This document shows positions 47,101-60,200 of a stretch of 64,000 bases of DNA, one piece after another. Both the position numbers and the translations under genes were made by a program. Within the stretch, counting starts at the first letter, position 1. Each line of letters begins with the position of its first letter. The notes beneath the pieces were generated by a model that was not told the origin of the DNA, did not search any database, and worked only from the letters and a program-made list of their open reading frames with translations. Source of the DNA: Rostratula benghalensis (taxonomy: Eukaryota > Chordata > Aves > Charadriiformes > Rostratulidae). The stretch is taken from positions 1,237,645 to 1,301,644 of the forward strand of contig VXAI01000009.1 in NCBI GenBank assembly GCA_013399305.1, written 5' to 3'.

Positions 47101-48242
47101 AGAAGTCACCTTGAGGTAAAGAAAGAGTATCTGTGTAGTGCCTCCATGCCATGGCATCCAGGTGAGGCTCCTGTTTGTGAGCAGGACTACTCCTGAGTTC
47201 CTTTACCAGCCAGACCAGGACCTGGCTGGTGGGAAACTCCACATGAACCTAGCGTGGGTCGGAGAAACCCACCGCGTGTCTGATCTTATGAGGATGCTAC
47301 TGCGTGCAGTGCCCTGACACCTAGTGGATCACATCTAGACCTTTCAAAACCTGCTGAGCGGGTGACCCTTTGGAGTCTCTGTAGTTTGCATGTAACGGCG
47401 GAGGCACATATTGGTGTAGGTGATTAATATACCATATGTGTATAGCTCCCCCACCCACAAGCATTAAGGATCACTATTGCTGTTTCTTGTTCTTTTAATA
47501 ACGTAAGATTCCCATTTTATAAACTTGAGCAGAAATCAATACTTTTTGCTCAGCAATTACATCTGTGCCATTAAGAGCTGTGACAGACAAGCTGAAATAA
47601 CCGCAGTACTTTTAGAGTTGTGGTTTCAAGCTCTCTGGGCTATGCCTATAGCAGGGTTTACTACTCCAGTTCCCATGCAGAGGTAACCACCCCTTTAGCA
47701 GATGTATGAGAACAGGATATGTATTTGTGCCTCAGTCCATCTTAGCTTACTGCTCAGCGTCTCAGCTTAGAATGTCAAAGAGCTACACAATTTGTCTAAA
47801 GATGGGGTTCATTCCACCACACTTTATCTGCCTAAAAGTGAGGCACTTGGGCTGCCAGTCATTTAGGGTCCATTTGCAGCTACTGAAAACAAATAAGGAA
47901 TTCCAGAGACTGTAAGATAAGGAAATCCCACACTGTACAAACTGTGCATTTAATATTTAGCTTAGTATCGGATAACGCTCAAGCTATTCACAGATTATCC
48001 ATACATTTCCAATATATAATGTTAGATGCAAACATTTGATGTTAGATTACAACTTCCCTTGAAAAATAATGCATCCCTCCTCGTGGGTTTTTTTTTTTTT
48101 TTTTTTTTGTAAGAACATGATGGAGGGATACCAATAGAATATCTTTCTATCTTTCAAAACAAACATTTTCTCTAAGGATATAAAAGTAGTTGAGGACTAC
48201 GGCATTGTCAACACTACTTTTGAATAACAGCCTGTTTGTCAT
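44181..48242. other. Gene-desert DNA
   Basis: No recognisable gene. Items present are AT-rich direct repeats at about 45320-45428, a short enhancer-like patch at about 45535-45620 (TTGATTTAATTAC then GAGCAGCTGCTG, an E-box pair), a CTCF-like word at 44937-44948 (CCAGCAGAGGCG, 10 of 12 core positions) and a T run at about 48090-48108. Confidence 0.42.
45320..45428. repeat. AT-rich direct repeats
   Basis: The word CATAGCCTAAATATAT occurs at about 45349 and 45398, with a related ATCCTAAATATAT between them at about 45371, all embedded in TA-rich DNA. It looks like a decayed minisatellite of roughly 25-50-base period. Confidence 0.6.
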
Positions 48243-48323
48243 CTTTGACTGACTCCTGCTTGTATAGTTAAAGACAATTCAGTCTTTAACTGACTCTTAC
48301 ATGTATAGTTGAGGATAATTCAG
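48243..48323. repeat. 41-bp tandem duplication
   Basis: Two diverged head-to-tail copies (48243-48283, 48284-48323), each with CTTTRACTGACTC, TGTATAGTT and a final ATTCAG. Several substitutions separate the copies, so it is older than the other duplications in the window. Confidence 0.85.
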
Positions 48324-48424
48324 CAGCAACAGCTAAGTATCACTTTTCTCATTCATGTTTGGCAGTGCAGGAAATCCAAGCACACATAGATGACAATGGG
48401 ATTTCTTTGTTTCCTGTTTATTAC

Positions 48425-48525
48425 AAGGGTAATAGGGCTGGAAGGGATCTCAAGATGTCATCCCATTGATCTTCCAGCCCCAAGGCAGAATCGACTGTAT
48501 CTTGAAGTTGATTAAGGGACGCAAT
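48425..48525 (-). mobile_element. Old CR1-type LINE 3' fragment (antisense)
   Basis: The plus-strand words AGGGCTGGAAGGGATCTCAA, then GTCATCCCATTGATCTTCCA and GCCCCAAGGCAGAATC correspond to the reverse complement of the conserved 3' region of amniote CR1-like LINEs. Short and diverged, with no coding content. Confidence 0.55.
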
Positions 48526-48895
48526 GTAATCTGTGTTTTGTGTTCTGGTAATTAAGCGTTTTACAAAGATGTGGCTGTGGCTAATCTGAAGAATGACTAT
48601 GCATATACATATGTATGCTGTGATGAGGCATCTCTCTAATGCAAGAAAGAACTGGTCCTAATAGAGCTGCACGTTTCAGTCAATGCATACCTAGCAGTTA
48701 TATTGATAATGTATGAGTCAAAAGGGGATGGGATTCATCCTCTCATAGTGGCACTGGTTCAATAGTGAAAAAAACTTACTTCAGTGTCTCAATGAACATA
48801 TGTAAAGAAGAATCCAGAGGGACAGAATAAAGAGCATTCAGAAAGAGACTCTCTTTAACACTTTCCATATAATTCCACTCTTTATAAAAGGCTGT

Positions 48896-48937
48896 TTCCA
48901 GGCTATTGAAAGGGCTTCTTCCAGGCTATTGACAGGG
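48896..48937. repeat. 23-bp tandem duplication
   Basis: TTCCAGGCTATTGA occurs at 48896-48909 and 48919-48932, followed in both copies by (A/C)AGGG, giving a short head-to-tail duplication. Confidence 0.85.
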
Positions 48938-49109
48938 TGATGACAATCACCCAAATTGTCCTGTTGAACTAATTCCCTACACTGAAACTATTTATTATTT
49001 CCTAGTATGCAATTGGGGCTTGAATAGCAAAAGTTCATATATTTTCAAGGCTTTTAGGGCATAATTCCTCTTATCTCTGTTGGAATCTATATTATAGCCA
49101 GTGTATCAC

Positions 49110-49636
49110 AGTAAGGCTGCTCTCTGACATGTTTGAAAGGTCATGGAGATCAGGGGGAAGTCCATGATGACAGAAGGGCACAAGCTGCACCCATCCTCAA
49201 AACAGATGAAAGGGGCAATCTGGGAAAGTACAGTCCTTATTTTGGCTTCCAGGGAAGTCACAGAATGAGTTCTCCTTCAATGCTTGTATGGGTGTATGAA
49301 GAAGGTGGTGACTGCAAACTCAGCAGATAAAATTATGCTTTTCCTGATTTCTTTTTATGATGAAATGACTAGATCTGAGAATGAGGGGAATGCAGTTGAT
49401 GTCATTTACCTTGCCTTTAGCCAGGCTTTGGACAGTCTCCAAAATATCCAAGAATATGGATACAAGACCATATGTGGTCTCAACACCTAGGTTATGACGT
49501 AGATTGCTGGATACATGGATGAGTAAATAACTGTTTGGATCAGGCTCAGAAGGCAGTGATTAATGAGTTGTGCTCCAACAAATGGAGCACTACAGGGATG
49601 TATCATGGGACCTGTCCTGTAAACCACCTTTATCAG
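49110..49636 (+). mobile_element. CR1 LINE reverse transcriptase fragment, 5' part
   Basis: Degraded CR1 ORF2 in sense orientation. In the usual order of the gene: about 49140-49260 resembles the stretch around the ITPIFKKG motif. About 49359-49440 encodes DVIYLAFSQALDS, matching the YLDFSKAFD motif of the reverse transcriptase catalytic region. About 49560-49636 matches the nucleotide stretch encoding the GVPQGSVLGPVLF motif and following ...LFI. Frameshifts and stops are present. The element is interrupted by the LTR at 49637 and resumes at 50233. Confidence 0.8.
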
Positions 49637-50232
49637 TGTCATGGATTGGGACGACTTGGCCAATGATTAGACAGATACTCTCCCCCATTTCTTGTTCCAA
49701 AGAAAGGAAGAAGAGAGATTTATGAGTTTAGGAAAAAACTAAACTACTTTAATGAAATATTAATGATAAAATAACAACAAAATAATGAAATAAATAAAAT
49801 ATATACAAAACTGTATAAGAGATATCACTGCCAGGCACTGGGAGAATTCCAGACTGGTCTCAGTGATGAATGGGAACTAGATTCCAGAACACACTGATGG
49901 AGATTAAAGGTAGACAAATTGACAGGGTCTCCATCAGGTATCAAACATCAAAGAAAGAGCAACAACCAAAGAAGCAGCCATTCAATAATATCCCTTAAAG
50001 CTGGGGCAACCTGATCCTTTTGATCCCTCAGCTTCTAGGTGAGCATGGCAGATGGGATGGAATAACCTATTAGTCAGTTGGGGTCACCTGACCCATTCAC
50101 ACCTTCCCACAGGTGCAAACCCTCCACAGGGTAAACAACGTCAGCTGACCCTGGTTGCCACCACGAAATGTGGGAGCAAGAGCCTCTCTCACTGAACACA
50201 AAGTTTGCTCTGCTTCACTGCAAACCAGGACA
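49637..50232 (-). mobile_element. Solo LTR of an avian ERVL-like endogenous retrovirus
   Basis: A 596-base element with inverted ends TGTC...GACA. On the minus strand it starts TGTCCTGGTTTG, the common start of avian ERVL-type LTRs. Near the 3' side it has T-rich DNA with an ATTAAA polyadenylation signal (complement of 49748-49753), then ends in ATGACA. It is bordered by ATCAG (49632-49636) and ATCAA (50233-50237), a 5-base target duplication with one mismatch. No internal viral genes are present on either side, so it is a solo LTR left by recombination. Family assignment is from remembered consensus. Confidence 0.78.
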
Positions 50233-50400
50233 ATCAATGGATTTGAAGAAGATGGAAGAGTTCACTCTCATTGGGTGCACCACCAAACTTGAGGGCAGGG
50301 CTGCTACCTGAAGGGACCCAAGGGGAGCTGGAAGAATAGGCAAATGTTCTTTCAAAATTCAAAATATGTATTTTGAATTAACAAACAATGAAAAAAATTT
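50233..50400 (+). mobile_element. CR1 LINE reverse transcriptase fragment, 3' part
   Basis: Continuation of the CR1 copy that ends at 49636. The sequence from ATCAATGGATTTGAAG onward, with GAGTTCACTCTC, GGTGCACCACCAAACTTGAG and GGGCAGGGCTGCTACC, follows the CR1 order after the LFINDL coding stretch, including the weakly preserved region that encodes FADDTKLG in intact copies. Similarity fades after about 50340. Confidence 0.7.
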
Positions 50401-53400
50401 TGAACTAGTCACAAGGAGAGGGATACTTCTGGAAACATCAAGATAAATTAATTCATAACAAATTCAGAGTAGTCATCAATTTAGAACATTGCAAGCTCTC
50501 ACTTGGAAAGGCTTGAAATGTATTTTGAAGTCTCCAGTTTTATTTATTTTTCTTTCCCCCCTGTTTAATGCAATTGATAGAAATTAAGGGTATTTAGTAA
50601 TCCACAGAAGCCCCCCCAACAATTTGAAGGATTGGCACAACCACAACGTTTCTGAGAGACTTTCGGCATTTGGGCCAAGATTCTTATTTGAACATCTCTC
50701 AAAGGTGTGGTCTCTGGCCCAGGGCAGGAATAATTTGGAAGCTCTGGAAATTTATATTTCAAGCATACACAATGTGACCGTAGACCATAAAAAAATGCTA
50801 CAATATAGAGAAAAAGGAAATTATTGGTGAGACAAAAGCAAGATCATATTTTGTTCTGTGTTTGTGATGCTTCCAGACTATCTGGGCCCTAAATCCCTAC
50901 TTGGCGTCTTCATTGTTATCACAATAAAAATTATAACTATATATGGCAATTAACTCCAGATACTTGAATAAGAAATGAACAGTACTTTCAAACTAATTAA
51001 AACAATTCAAACTAATACAGATTACATCTGAGAGCCACAGATAAAAATATTTGGCAAAAGTCTACTCACATAAATAAAAAACAGTTTAGAACAGACATTA
51101 CATTTGAGATTTTATATATTTATTAATACATAATTTTACTGCTTTCACAAAAATGTTTGTATCGAGACATAGGTGTATGAATAAATGCTCTGTACTGCTA
51201 CTGTACTAGTAGGACCTCAATGCAGCTGAAAAGATTACAGCTTTCTATTCCTAAGATTGTGCATTTGCATTTTCAAACTCTATGCCTGTTTGCTATTAAC
51301 AAATTATTCATTTTTTACAACATTGATTAGCTATATATATGTTCAAGCTTTTGAATGCACCCAACATTTTTGCAAAATGGTGCATAGAGAAATTCAGGCA
51401 AACAACTTCTCTGCCACTGTTTTAAAAAATGTTCTGCCATTGCTTATTAATAAGCAAGTTTATTACAGAGGTTTTAACATGGTTTGTGAATTCTTCTGAA
51501 CCAGTAATATTACATGAAAAAACTAAAATAATTGTGAAAAAATCAAGGTGATTTTGGACAGCTGTCTTGTGGCATACCCTGACTTTTGAGGATTGCTCTA
51601 GGCATTAATAGGAAGGAAAAGTTCAGTTTGACCACTGTAGTTAAAATTAACAAGTAGAGAGGCTCTAACATTTTGATGAAGACGGAAGCAATGAAGTATT
51701 ATGTATATGAATCACTATTTGTTTTCCTCTTGAGGGAAGCAAATTCTTATTCAAATTGTCCACTAGCTTTCCACCAGAAAGAGATAAAATCAGCTATAAC
51801 ACTATTATAATAGCAAACTTAAAGTGATCCTCTCTGTAATTCTTCACATATTGCTAAGACTGGTCAGTCAATATTTATGACTGATAGTATTTATGGCACA
51901 TATGAAAGTGTTTTAAATGGCTTTTTCTAGCAAGAGACTTGCCAAAAATTATTAGGGAGCTTTTCTGGATGTGATATATTTCCTTTTACTACAGCACATG
52001 CCTCAGAGACCTGATTACTGGTAAAGCAGAGATAAAAGCTATAACAGAATGGTGGTCAAACAAGTGGAGCCTATAAAGTATGCACTCCTCTTTTGTTTGC
52101 CCCTACACAAAAAGTGAATAGACAAGCCCTTTTGCAAACTTGCAGAGGACCAACTTTTTCCCTACCCCCCACTCCTGGGAATAAGCCATTTTAATTATTG
52201 AAGTTTTTTTGTTTAATCTTCCACCAACAAGTAATATGAATATTTTATACAACACTGATGAATGCTTAACTAATACAGTTCTTCATACAAATGCAAACTT
52301 CCTTTTTACTGGCCTCTGGTGACTATGCATCTAGTGCCAGAGTGGCATCATTCAGCTCCAGTTGCTATAGCATTTTCAAGAACCTCTCTGTTCTTGTCAT
52401 AAATTATCTTTAAGTGAAAAAAGCTCCAAGGAGGTCTGCAGCAAACTGTATCAAATAATGAATTTCTAAGCTGTGGTAGAAAACACTCATCTTACTTATA
52501 TTCTTCTACCATCGATTGTTTAGTGACCCTTCTTTGGGATACAGATGAGCATAACCCTGAAAAATGTTTGTGTTGTCTTTCTCTTGCTGGCAGCCTGCAG
52601 TCTGCATGATCTAATAAATATTGGCAGGACCAAATGAAATAATATAGAAGAGCTTCTCTTCTTTAAAGTCCATAGACCAAGAGACTCTTGTCACTTGTTA
52701 ATATCTCCATCAAACAGTGAAGTGTTAACATATGTGATACGACCACGCAATCAAGTAAGGACCGATTTGTTGACTAATTAAACCAACACAACAAGCTCTT
52801 TAGCACCTACAAGTGACAAGTTTAGAGCAGGCAAGTGGAAACTCTCAATTGAGTCCCCTTTTATGAGACTATCATGCCAAATTCAATTCTGACTGAGTAG
52901 TATTTGAATGTACTTGACTTCCACTATGTGCTGACATGCTTACAATAATTCATCATGTGTGACAATAGCCCAATATTAGAGATTTATGATATATACAAAA
53001 CAGTTACAAATGAAATGTAGCCCTAACATGTGTCTGCTTTACTTATCCACAGCCTATTGATATTATAATTAATGGTCAATTACTTAGGGATAGAGAATAG
53101 AAAATAGTCATTACCAGTTTCAGTCATCATCTGTTTTTGGCAAATTCTGGAAGTAAATGAAACCATTTTCATAGTGTTTGGCGGTTGCTGGAAAGTACAC
53201 TGTTGCTCACTGCAAGAATGGGTTTGCTATCATTCTGTGTTTGAAGATTTGTTTTAGGAACACATTTTTTTTTTTTTAATCTGTATCTGGGAAGAAGAAA
53301 ATCTAGTGAACATTTCATATGAATATTTTACAAAGATTGTTAGCACTGGCCAATTTTACGCACAGACATGCACACAAAACCAACCCCCAAAACAATTTAA

Positions 53401-53744
53401 AAACACATAAATTCAAATTCCTTTAATAAGAAAAAAAAAAAAAGAAAGTGAGCAGTTTCTGTTAATCTTTCACAGTTTCAGATCCCGCCTTAATATTCTC
53501 AAGATGACTTGTTGTGAGTCTAACAGTCCAGTAATAGTCCAGTTTAAGGGGAAGTTCAAGCTACTGGGAAAAAGGCATGTGAGTCACTTTTAGGTCAGCG
53601 AATGTGCAAATGATTATGAATACTTTCCTTTTGAATTTGAATAGTTCTACTGAAATCAATGGGGCTATTCATACACTGAAAATTATGAATATATATATGT
53701 GTGTTTTGCAGTATTTAGACCCTTCCTTTACAAGTAGCAACTGA
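50401..53744. other. Gene-desert DNA
   Basis: AT-rich sequence without recognisable gene. An 80-codon frame at 51257-51499 shows no domain. A T run lies near 53267-53278. The CNE-like block at 52690-53090 is listed separately. Confidence 0.42.
52690..53090. other. Candidate conserved noncoding element
   Basis: Repeat-free block with GACTAATTAAACC, CTCTCAATTGAGTCC (containing the dyad CTCAATTGAG), ACAATAATTCATCATG, ATAATTAATGGTCAATTAC and a preserved CpG-containing word CAAGTAAGGACCGATTTG. The site density and symmetry suggest a regulatory element. Confidence 0.33.
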
Positions 53745-53850
53745 AAGCTCAGAACTTTCCATGTTCTTGGAAAGCTCGTTCCAGGGTTCAACCTACTCTT
53801 CGCTAAAATTTCAACCCTAGGAGGACATGAAGACTTTCCATATTCAGGAG
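53745..53850 (-). mobile_element. Possible CR1-type LINE fragment (antisense)
   Basis: GGAAAGCTCGTTCCAGGGTT followed by CAACCTACTCTTCGCTAAAA resembles the reverse complement of the CR1 segment in which a GTTCCAGTG word precedes CACCCTC...AGTAAA. It is short and diverged, so the call is tentative. Confidence 0.33.
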
Positions 53851-56800
53851 AGAGTCAGATACCAAGGAAAATGTTTTCAGGGATCAACCAGCCAATGGGC
53901 ACCTTCCTAAGCTCCTAAGGAGCAGAATGTAAGAAAAGGCACTTCCCTGGCTCAGATATTGAATCCAGTTGGTTGGGCAGAGAGAGCACTTCTCTTAGAT
54001 CAGGAACCGCAACTATAAGCTTTACCTCGAGTTAGATGATATATCCTTAGGGATCTGGTCTAGAGGAAACCACGTCTTCTCCAACATAAATGTTTTGATA
54101 ATCACTCAAGCGTGAAAATGAGGTCAGGAAGAAAAAAAAAGGAACTCAGAACAAGTAGAAGTAACCTGACTAGTGTCTCCATTTTAAAGACATATTTAAC
54201 CACTGACCTGGTGTTGGAGGGCAGCTTTTTAACAGATGGTTGCAGTAACATAAGAATGATACAGACAGGCTGATGATTTGGGTGTTGGCATGCCTTTGCT
54301 TGAAAGAAAAGGGGAAGGATGGGAAGTAACCTTGGATTTCTCTCGAGCAAATTGCTCTAATTGTTAATTCCAGCACTGATGTTTGCACAGTGCATTGACA
54401 TCATCAGTCAGTAGAGCTGCAGAGTAATTTTTTTCTGGCTCAGAAGCTGGCAGTGACAACAAAAGGGGTTCTTCCCAATAGAAGGGGATTATAATTATGG
54501 CAATACCTTTTATATGTTACTCCTAAGCTTCGATTACCAACCAAACTTTTAATATGAATTTTTTAATGTCTGTAAGAACATAATGTTTTGTCCCCAAATG
54601 GAAATGTATTATTTTGTTTTAGTATACCCAATTTACTTTAAAATTATATCCAAATAAGTAAATATCCATAATTCATCAAACATATAAAAATGAATTGTCA
54701 GAAATGTATATAATAATTATCTGGAATCTAGGTAAATACATTTTATTTCTGAAGTACAACCATTCATAGTTGGAAAAGAAAAGATTTGATTCAGTTCTCA
54801 GTGATACTGGTAGAAACAGAGAGCAATAATACAACACTGAACCCATGCCATTTAGCTCCAGGTTTAACATACAAATTCATTTAGGTATTTTATTAACTAA
54901 AAGCCTAAAAACATTAAATAAAAATGCAATTATTCTCATAACCTTAAAGGAGACGAGATCTTATAGACTTGTGTTGATATCTGCATCTCCAGAGGAATCA
55001 ATGCAATTTCAACAAAAGAATTGTATCACATTGAGTTGTTTCATATAATGCTGTTGAAATGAAAGAGGTTCACAAAGGGTTGATTAAATTTAAGTGGAAG
55101 AAACACAATGAGCAAAATTCATCGCTGGTGTAATTCTGTTGTCTCCTGCAGTTCCACCATGAATGGATAGGACCCATGACAGTCTGAGCTCTTTCTACAC
55201 TTTGGCAACTGAATTAACTGAATTAAAATCCTCTAAACTGTGAAAAAAACCCCAAACCCAACAACCAAAAATCTGGTCCCTGCCCCCATATTATATAAAC
55301 CAAATGTAATGAAATAAAAATACACAAAGAAAGTTAAGAACTTGCTTTGCTAAGACACAAGCATCTAAAGAGGAAGCTCCATCATTAGTGTGCTCTGTGA
55401 TCAATATTGATCTTGTAGGTCACATCTAAAGTGTTTCAAAGATACCTTGTGCACAACAAATACTGAGACAAATCTCCCTTCTTATCTATTTCTTTCTTTT
55501 TCTTCTGTTTAGAAAAAAAAAAGAGCAGGGGCCAATGATAGACTTTCAATAAAATTCTTAGAACTGTCCTTAAAGACTATTTCTAAAAGATACTGAAGTC
55601 AACGGGAACTACAGATAGTCATTATCTCACAGGCTTAGGCATTTAATTACTTTTCACAATTTATTGTGTGTAAGACCCATCAATTGCAGTAACAATTGAA
55701 CAGATGGATCAGTAAAGAATATCTAACTACACTCCATAGGATTTAGATTTACAGATACATACATACGTTTCATAAGTAAAGCTATTTTAAATGTAGCTAA
55801 CATTAGAACTTACTGCACCCAGCCTGTACTTATTGTGAACAAGAATATACCTTTCTTCCTCCCAGATACCTCAGATTTGTTGAAAATTATATTTCTAAAG
55901 GGACTTATCCACTGATGAAATTAATCTAACCCACATCTTTCTAACTCATTCAAAAGGAGTAACCTACTTATATTGGAATGGAGTTTGCATACCAACTCCA
56001 TCAGCATGGTTTCAGTAATTGTACAAATAGCTGCATTCAGTTATTTATTCATTTAGACACTGTAACTGGGAGGCTGGAAAAGCTTCCAAATGGAGAGGTA
56101 AGATACTAGGCAAAAGCCTCTTGGATTTCTTTAAAAAAAAAAAAAAAGATTTCTTAGATTGTAGATATATAATTAGATTTGAATCTAAAAGCCTCAGAGA
56201 AAGCAGTAATTCTCTGAATATCAGAGTTAGGAAACTTGGTTCTATGGTGTATTTCCTGTGTAATCCTTGATGTCTTGTGGCTTGATGGCTGATGTTGTCC
56301 CACAGTCTTGCTGGCAATGAGAACACTTTAATTTTACACCCCTGCCCAGCTGTCTACTTTCATGTATCTCTGACTCAGTGTGAATCTGAAAACTCTCTTT
56401 TTAAAAATTCCAACCTTTCTGTATAATTTCATTGAAATTAGACTACATATTGAGGACTTACTAGGGGGAGTGAGAAGTAGCATGAGGATACACAGAGCAA
56501 TTGCACAAACCTTTTTCACTTTTAGGGAAAAAGCTAACAAAAAGTATTATTTGAGCTTCCATGACCTCAAAAAGTCCATTTCTTCCCCTGCTAAGCAATA
56601 CCCATTTTCAGTATGCCACAGAGAGTTGTCTGCATCTGGGACAAGGAAAGAGGTAAGAGGTATGGTAACTCAGAAAGACACAGTTCAATGGCTTCAGCAA
56701 ATTCACTTTTTCCTCATACAGATTGAATAGCGCTGATATGATCTGACTGAAATAGGTCTATACATACATGGGCAGGTCCATCCATACAGCATACCATGGC

Positions 56801-59639
56801 TGTTCAGACCACATACTTCTTGTGCCCTTGGATAGTCTTCTGCACCATGGTGTGTATCCATCAATGCTACTGACATTACATGGGAAGGCTGCAGGGTGAA
56901 GTCTTGCTTGATTTGAACCCAAAAGCAGAAACGTAATTGACTTAAACTGTGGCCACAATCTCTCTCATAGGCTTAGCTCCAGCTAATGGAGAACATAATT
57001 CTTTACAGCTCATAGAAGTCTTGTTGATCCGGATGGAGTTTATGTAATTTGTGGATCTGGTCTAATTATGTCAGTGGGCTTACCTGCAATGCATTAAGCC
57101 AACCATGCACGTAAGCTCTGAAGCAGTAACACCTGGGAAGAAACGTTCTGCAGAAATTAGAATTGGTTTTGGTCTGCTGTAGTCCTTATTAAAAAAACCT
57201 ATGATTTCATTTAAACAAATAAAGTGTTCACAGTAACTGTGGGTTCCAAACACCATGTCTGTGGCAATCTAACCTCCTGAGGTGTTATTTCCATTGCTCT
57301 GTTTGTGCTTACTGCTTCCACTGGGAAGGACAAAGATAGCATTTCGGACAGTGAATGTAAAAGGCAGACACATCAGCAGTAACCTTGTCAGGAAGGCACG
57401 GGAACATCTGTGTGTGGTTACACCTTAAAACAGATCAACAAGATTTGCCAGTGACATCCTCCAGCACCTGCAGATATGTGTCTTTCACTAAGCTTCAGCT
57501 CACTCCTGTCTCTGAAAAATAAATAATGCTCATATAAATAGCAACCACAATGCTATTTTGTGGGCTGAGTTTTTGTGCTTATTTTGGTTTTGATTAACAG
57601 GACCTTGAAACTGAATAGCAGAATTCCAGTAGCCAAGTGTTTTTTTCAGTTGAGCAAAGCTTGAGTTTAAAACCCTTCACCTCTGGAATCTTGATCTGAA
57701 ATATTATTTATGTCACAAATGAAAATGAGTACAGTGACATGAACCTACTAGCATGTAGGCTGAGATTACAAAGCCTTCCCTCTTTTCAGTAGGATTGTTG
57801 GTTTCTGTTTAAACGAAGGCCAAGGACTTGAACAGTAGGGATTTTTGAGCCCAGGACTCAGGTGCATTAGAATAACTGGAGGAGACTCAACAGTTTCCAT
57901 CTCTAAAAAATTATATTAGAGTTCATGAGACAAAGAAACCAATGCAGGACTCCAATCTACGAAACAATTAACATTCAGGCTTCAATACTACAAAACACTT
58001 AAATATATGCTACTACTGAGAGAAGAAATCTAAGATATTAATGTGGACTTAATTGCTCCTCTCCTTTTGAATGTATCTAGTTCTTACAGAACTATGTCCC
58101 CTTTGTGCAAATGGAAAGTGAGACAGAGGCTGAGGGATCCACTTCTGTACACAACAGTAAGCAGCTATGGTAGTTTAAGACATGGCTTGTCCCATTGCTT
58201 CTCTTCTCCTTTGCCAGAGGTTGCTGCCAGCATTGCAGGAAAAGAGAGGTTTGGATAAATGTGTGCTCATTCCCCAGCCACTGCACCTCACCTTCCAGTT
58301 TTAGTGCAAACTTCAACAGCCCTGAAGTTAACACACAGAGCTGCAAACTGGAATTGCTGATGTATAGACACATTTTCTTTTTGCCACTCCTGCTGCCTGG
58401 TAAGTTGCCTGCAGGAGAAGAGTGAGATGGGAGCTTGTTCTGGCCTGGGAGATCACTCTCCAGTCTGCAGAGTTCCAATGAGACAGCCACCAGATGAAAG
58501 CAGCAAATAAAAAGACAGGATGCAATTTTTCAGCTTAGTTGACAGGGCACCATGAATCAGGGAGGGAGGCAAGTTTTACATCTCCTCTGTTGGCTATTTA
58601 TGTATTTTTTTATGTATATATTTATTTTATACTAGGAATTTACTGAAAAAAAACAAGTAGGTTTTGTGAATTGAGATATGGATTTCCCAAAGTCCCAACG
58701 GAAATCGATGGTGGACTTCAGCAGGAAGTCTTCCAGTTCAGCTAATGCCCCAACCACTGGCTTGTGGGTTTTTTCTAAGCAAGTTTTTTGACATCTAGAC
58801 TATTCAGTAATTTCAGTATTTCTCCAGAGCATGGCTGGCATCCTCCAATATAAAGGTCTTAATTCATAAAGTGTAGCTAGAAAAGAAGGAAAAGACTAGC
58901 GGGTTGTTTGGTTTTATCAAATTAATATCAGGGGTGGCAGAGGACCCAAACTGTTGTCTCGGTCCTGCAAAGTTATTTGTCCACCTGCAGGACTAGTAAT
59001 TCAATCCCCAGTTGTTGAGAATCAAGTCTATCCTAAGTGAAGATAAAAGAAGGATTTCTTACTTTTATGCAGAAAATTATAGAGTGAGTTGAAATGAGGG
59101 GGTGCAATTTTGAGCAAGGCAAAGAGAACGAACCAACACAGTTTGTTTCATTCTAGAAAGTAATACCAAGACTATTTTTGGTATTTTGAGACCCTGCCTA
59201 AACTCATGTGGGAAGACTGCTGTATGCCTATGCATATGCATATTCCATTTGGCAATACACTCCCTACGGCACGCAGCCACCTACTAAATAATAGAACTTA
59301 AAAATGGAAAATCAAATGACAGAAAAAGCTATTTCCAGGTATTTAATCAAAGGGAGGATCAGAGTACAAAGCTCAAGACAGGCCCAGCACACAACTCTGG
59401 CTAAACTGTCACTCTGCAGCGGGTTTCAAACATCTGCATTACTTTGACTGAAATACCATGAATAATTTATAATAGAATAAAGAATTTAAGAAANCATTTA
59501 AAAAAAAAATTAAAATTCCACAGTAATCACCTGGCTTCATGTTTATTAGTGAGGTGCTCTGGGGTAGAAAAAAAATCATTGATTTTATGAACCTTTGGGG
59601 AGGTTTCTTTTTAAAAATTAACATTTCAGCTTGATATTA
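53851..59639. other. Gene-desert DNA
   Basis: No recognisable gene or transposon. A-rich runs occur at about 56132-56146 and 54129-54140. One ambiguous base N lies at 59494 in AT-rich DNA. The frames of 116 codons (56380-56730) and 132 codons (minus 58092-58490) show no known domain. Confidence 0.42.
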
Positions 59640-60200
59640 TTTTAGTATTTACCACTCGGTATTGTCTTAGATGTCATCTTGGCAAAGGGCTCCTAAACAA
59701 CTGCCACTTTTAGCACTGCTGCCAAAAGGCCCCCTTTCACAATAAAGCATGCTGTGCTTTGGCAGGAAATCAATAAAGTGAAAATCTGTTCTCATCATCC
59801 ATACATTTACCATCACAATCAACAATCAAAGGCAAGACCTGGGTTCTTTATCCACAGGCTCCAGCCTCCCAATTTTCTACTATGAAAGGCAGCATAAATT
59901 AGAACCCTTGGTTCCTGTTAGCTGGGCTTAATGGGTATGATTTATGAACCATTAAATGAGGTTATGTAAATTGATCCTTAGCAGAATGCTAGCACACAGG
60001 TGACAGGTGCAGTACATTTGAATGATGAGTCCACAAGGGTTCTGTACAAATCAGATTTCAGTGACATTCAGTTTTAGGAAGGAGAAATATGTTGTCAACA
60101 AGGAAGTGATTTAAATAGTGCCCTGGGTTTGTCAGCAATTATGCTTTTCTTCTTAATTGCTGCAAACTATATAAATTCTAATAGGAAATAAATTACTGAT
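59640..60200. other. Candidate conserved noncoding element
   Basis: Repeat-free block with GCAATTATGC, CTTAATGGG, ACCATTAAATGAGG, ATGTAAATTGATCC and a repeated AATCAATAAAGTG/CAATAAAGCATG theme. It also has E-box-like CAGGTG words (about 59998 and 60004). Enhancer function is inferred from texture only. Confidence 0.33.
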
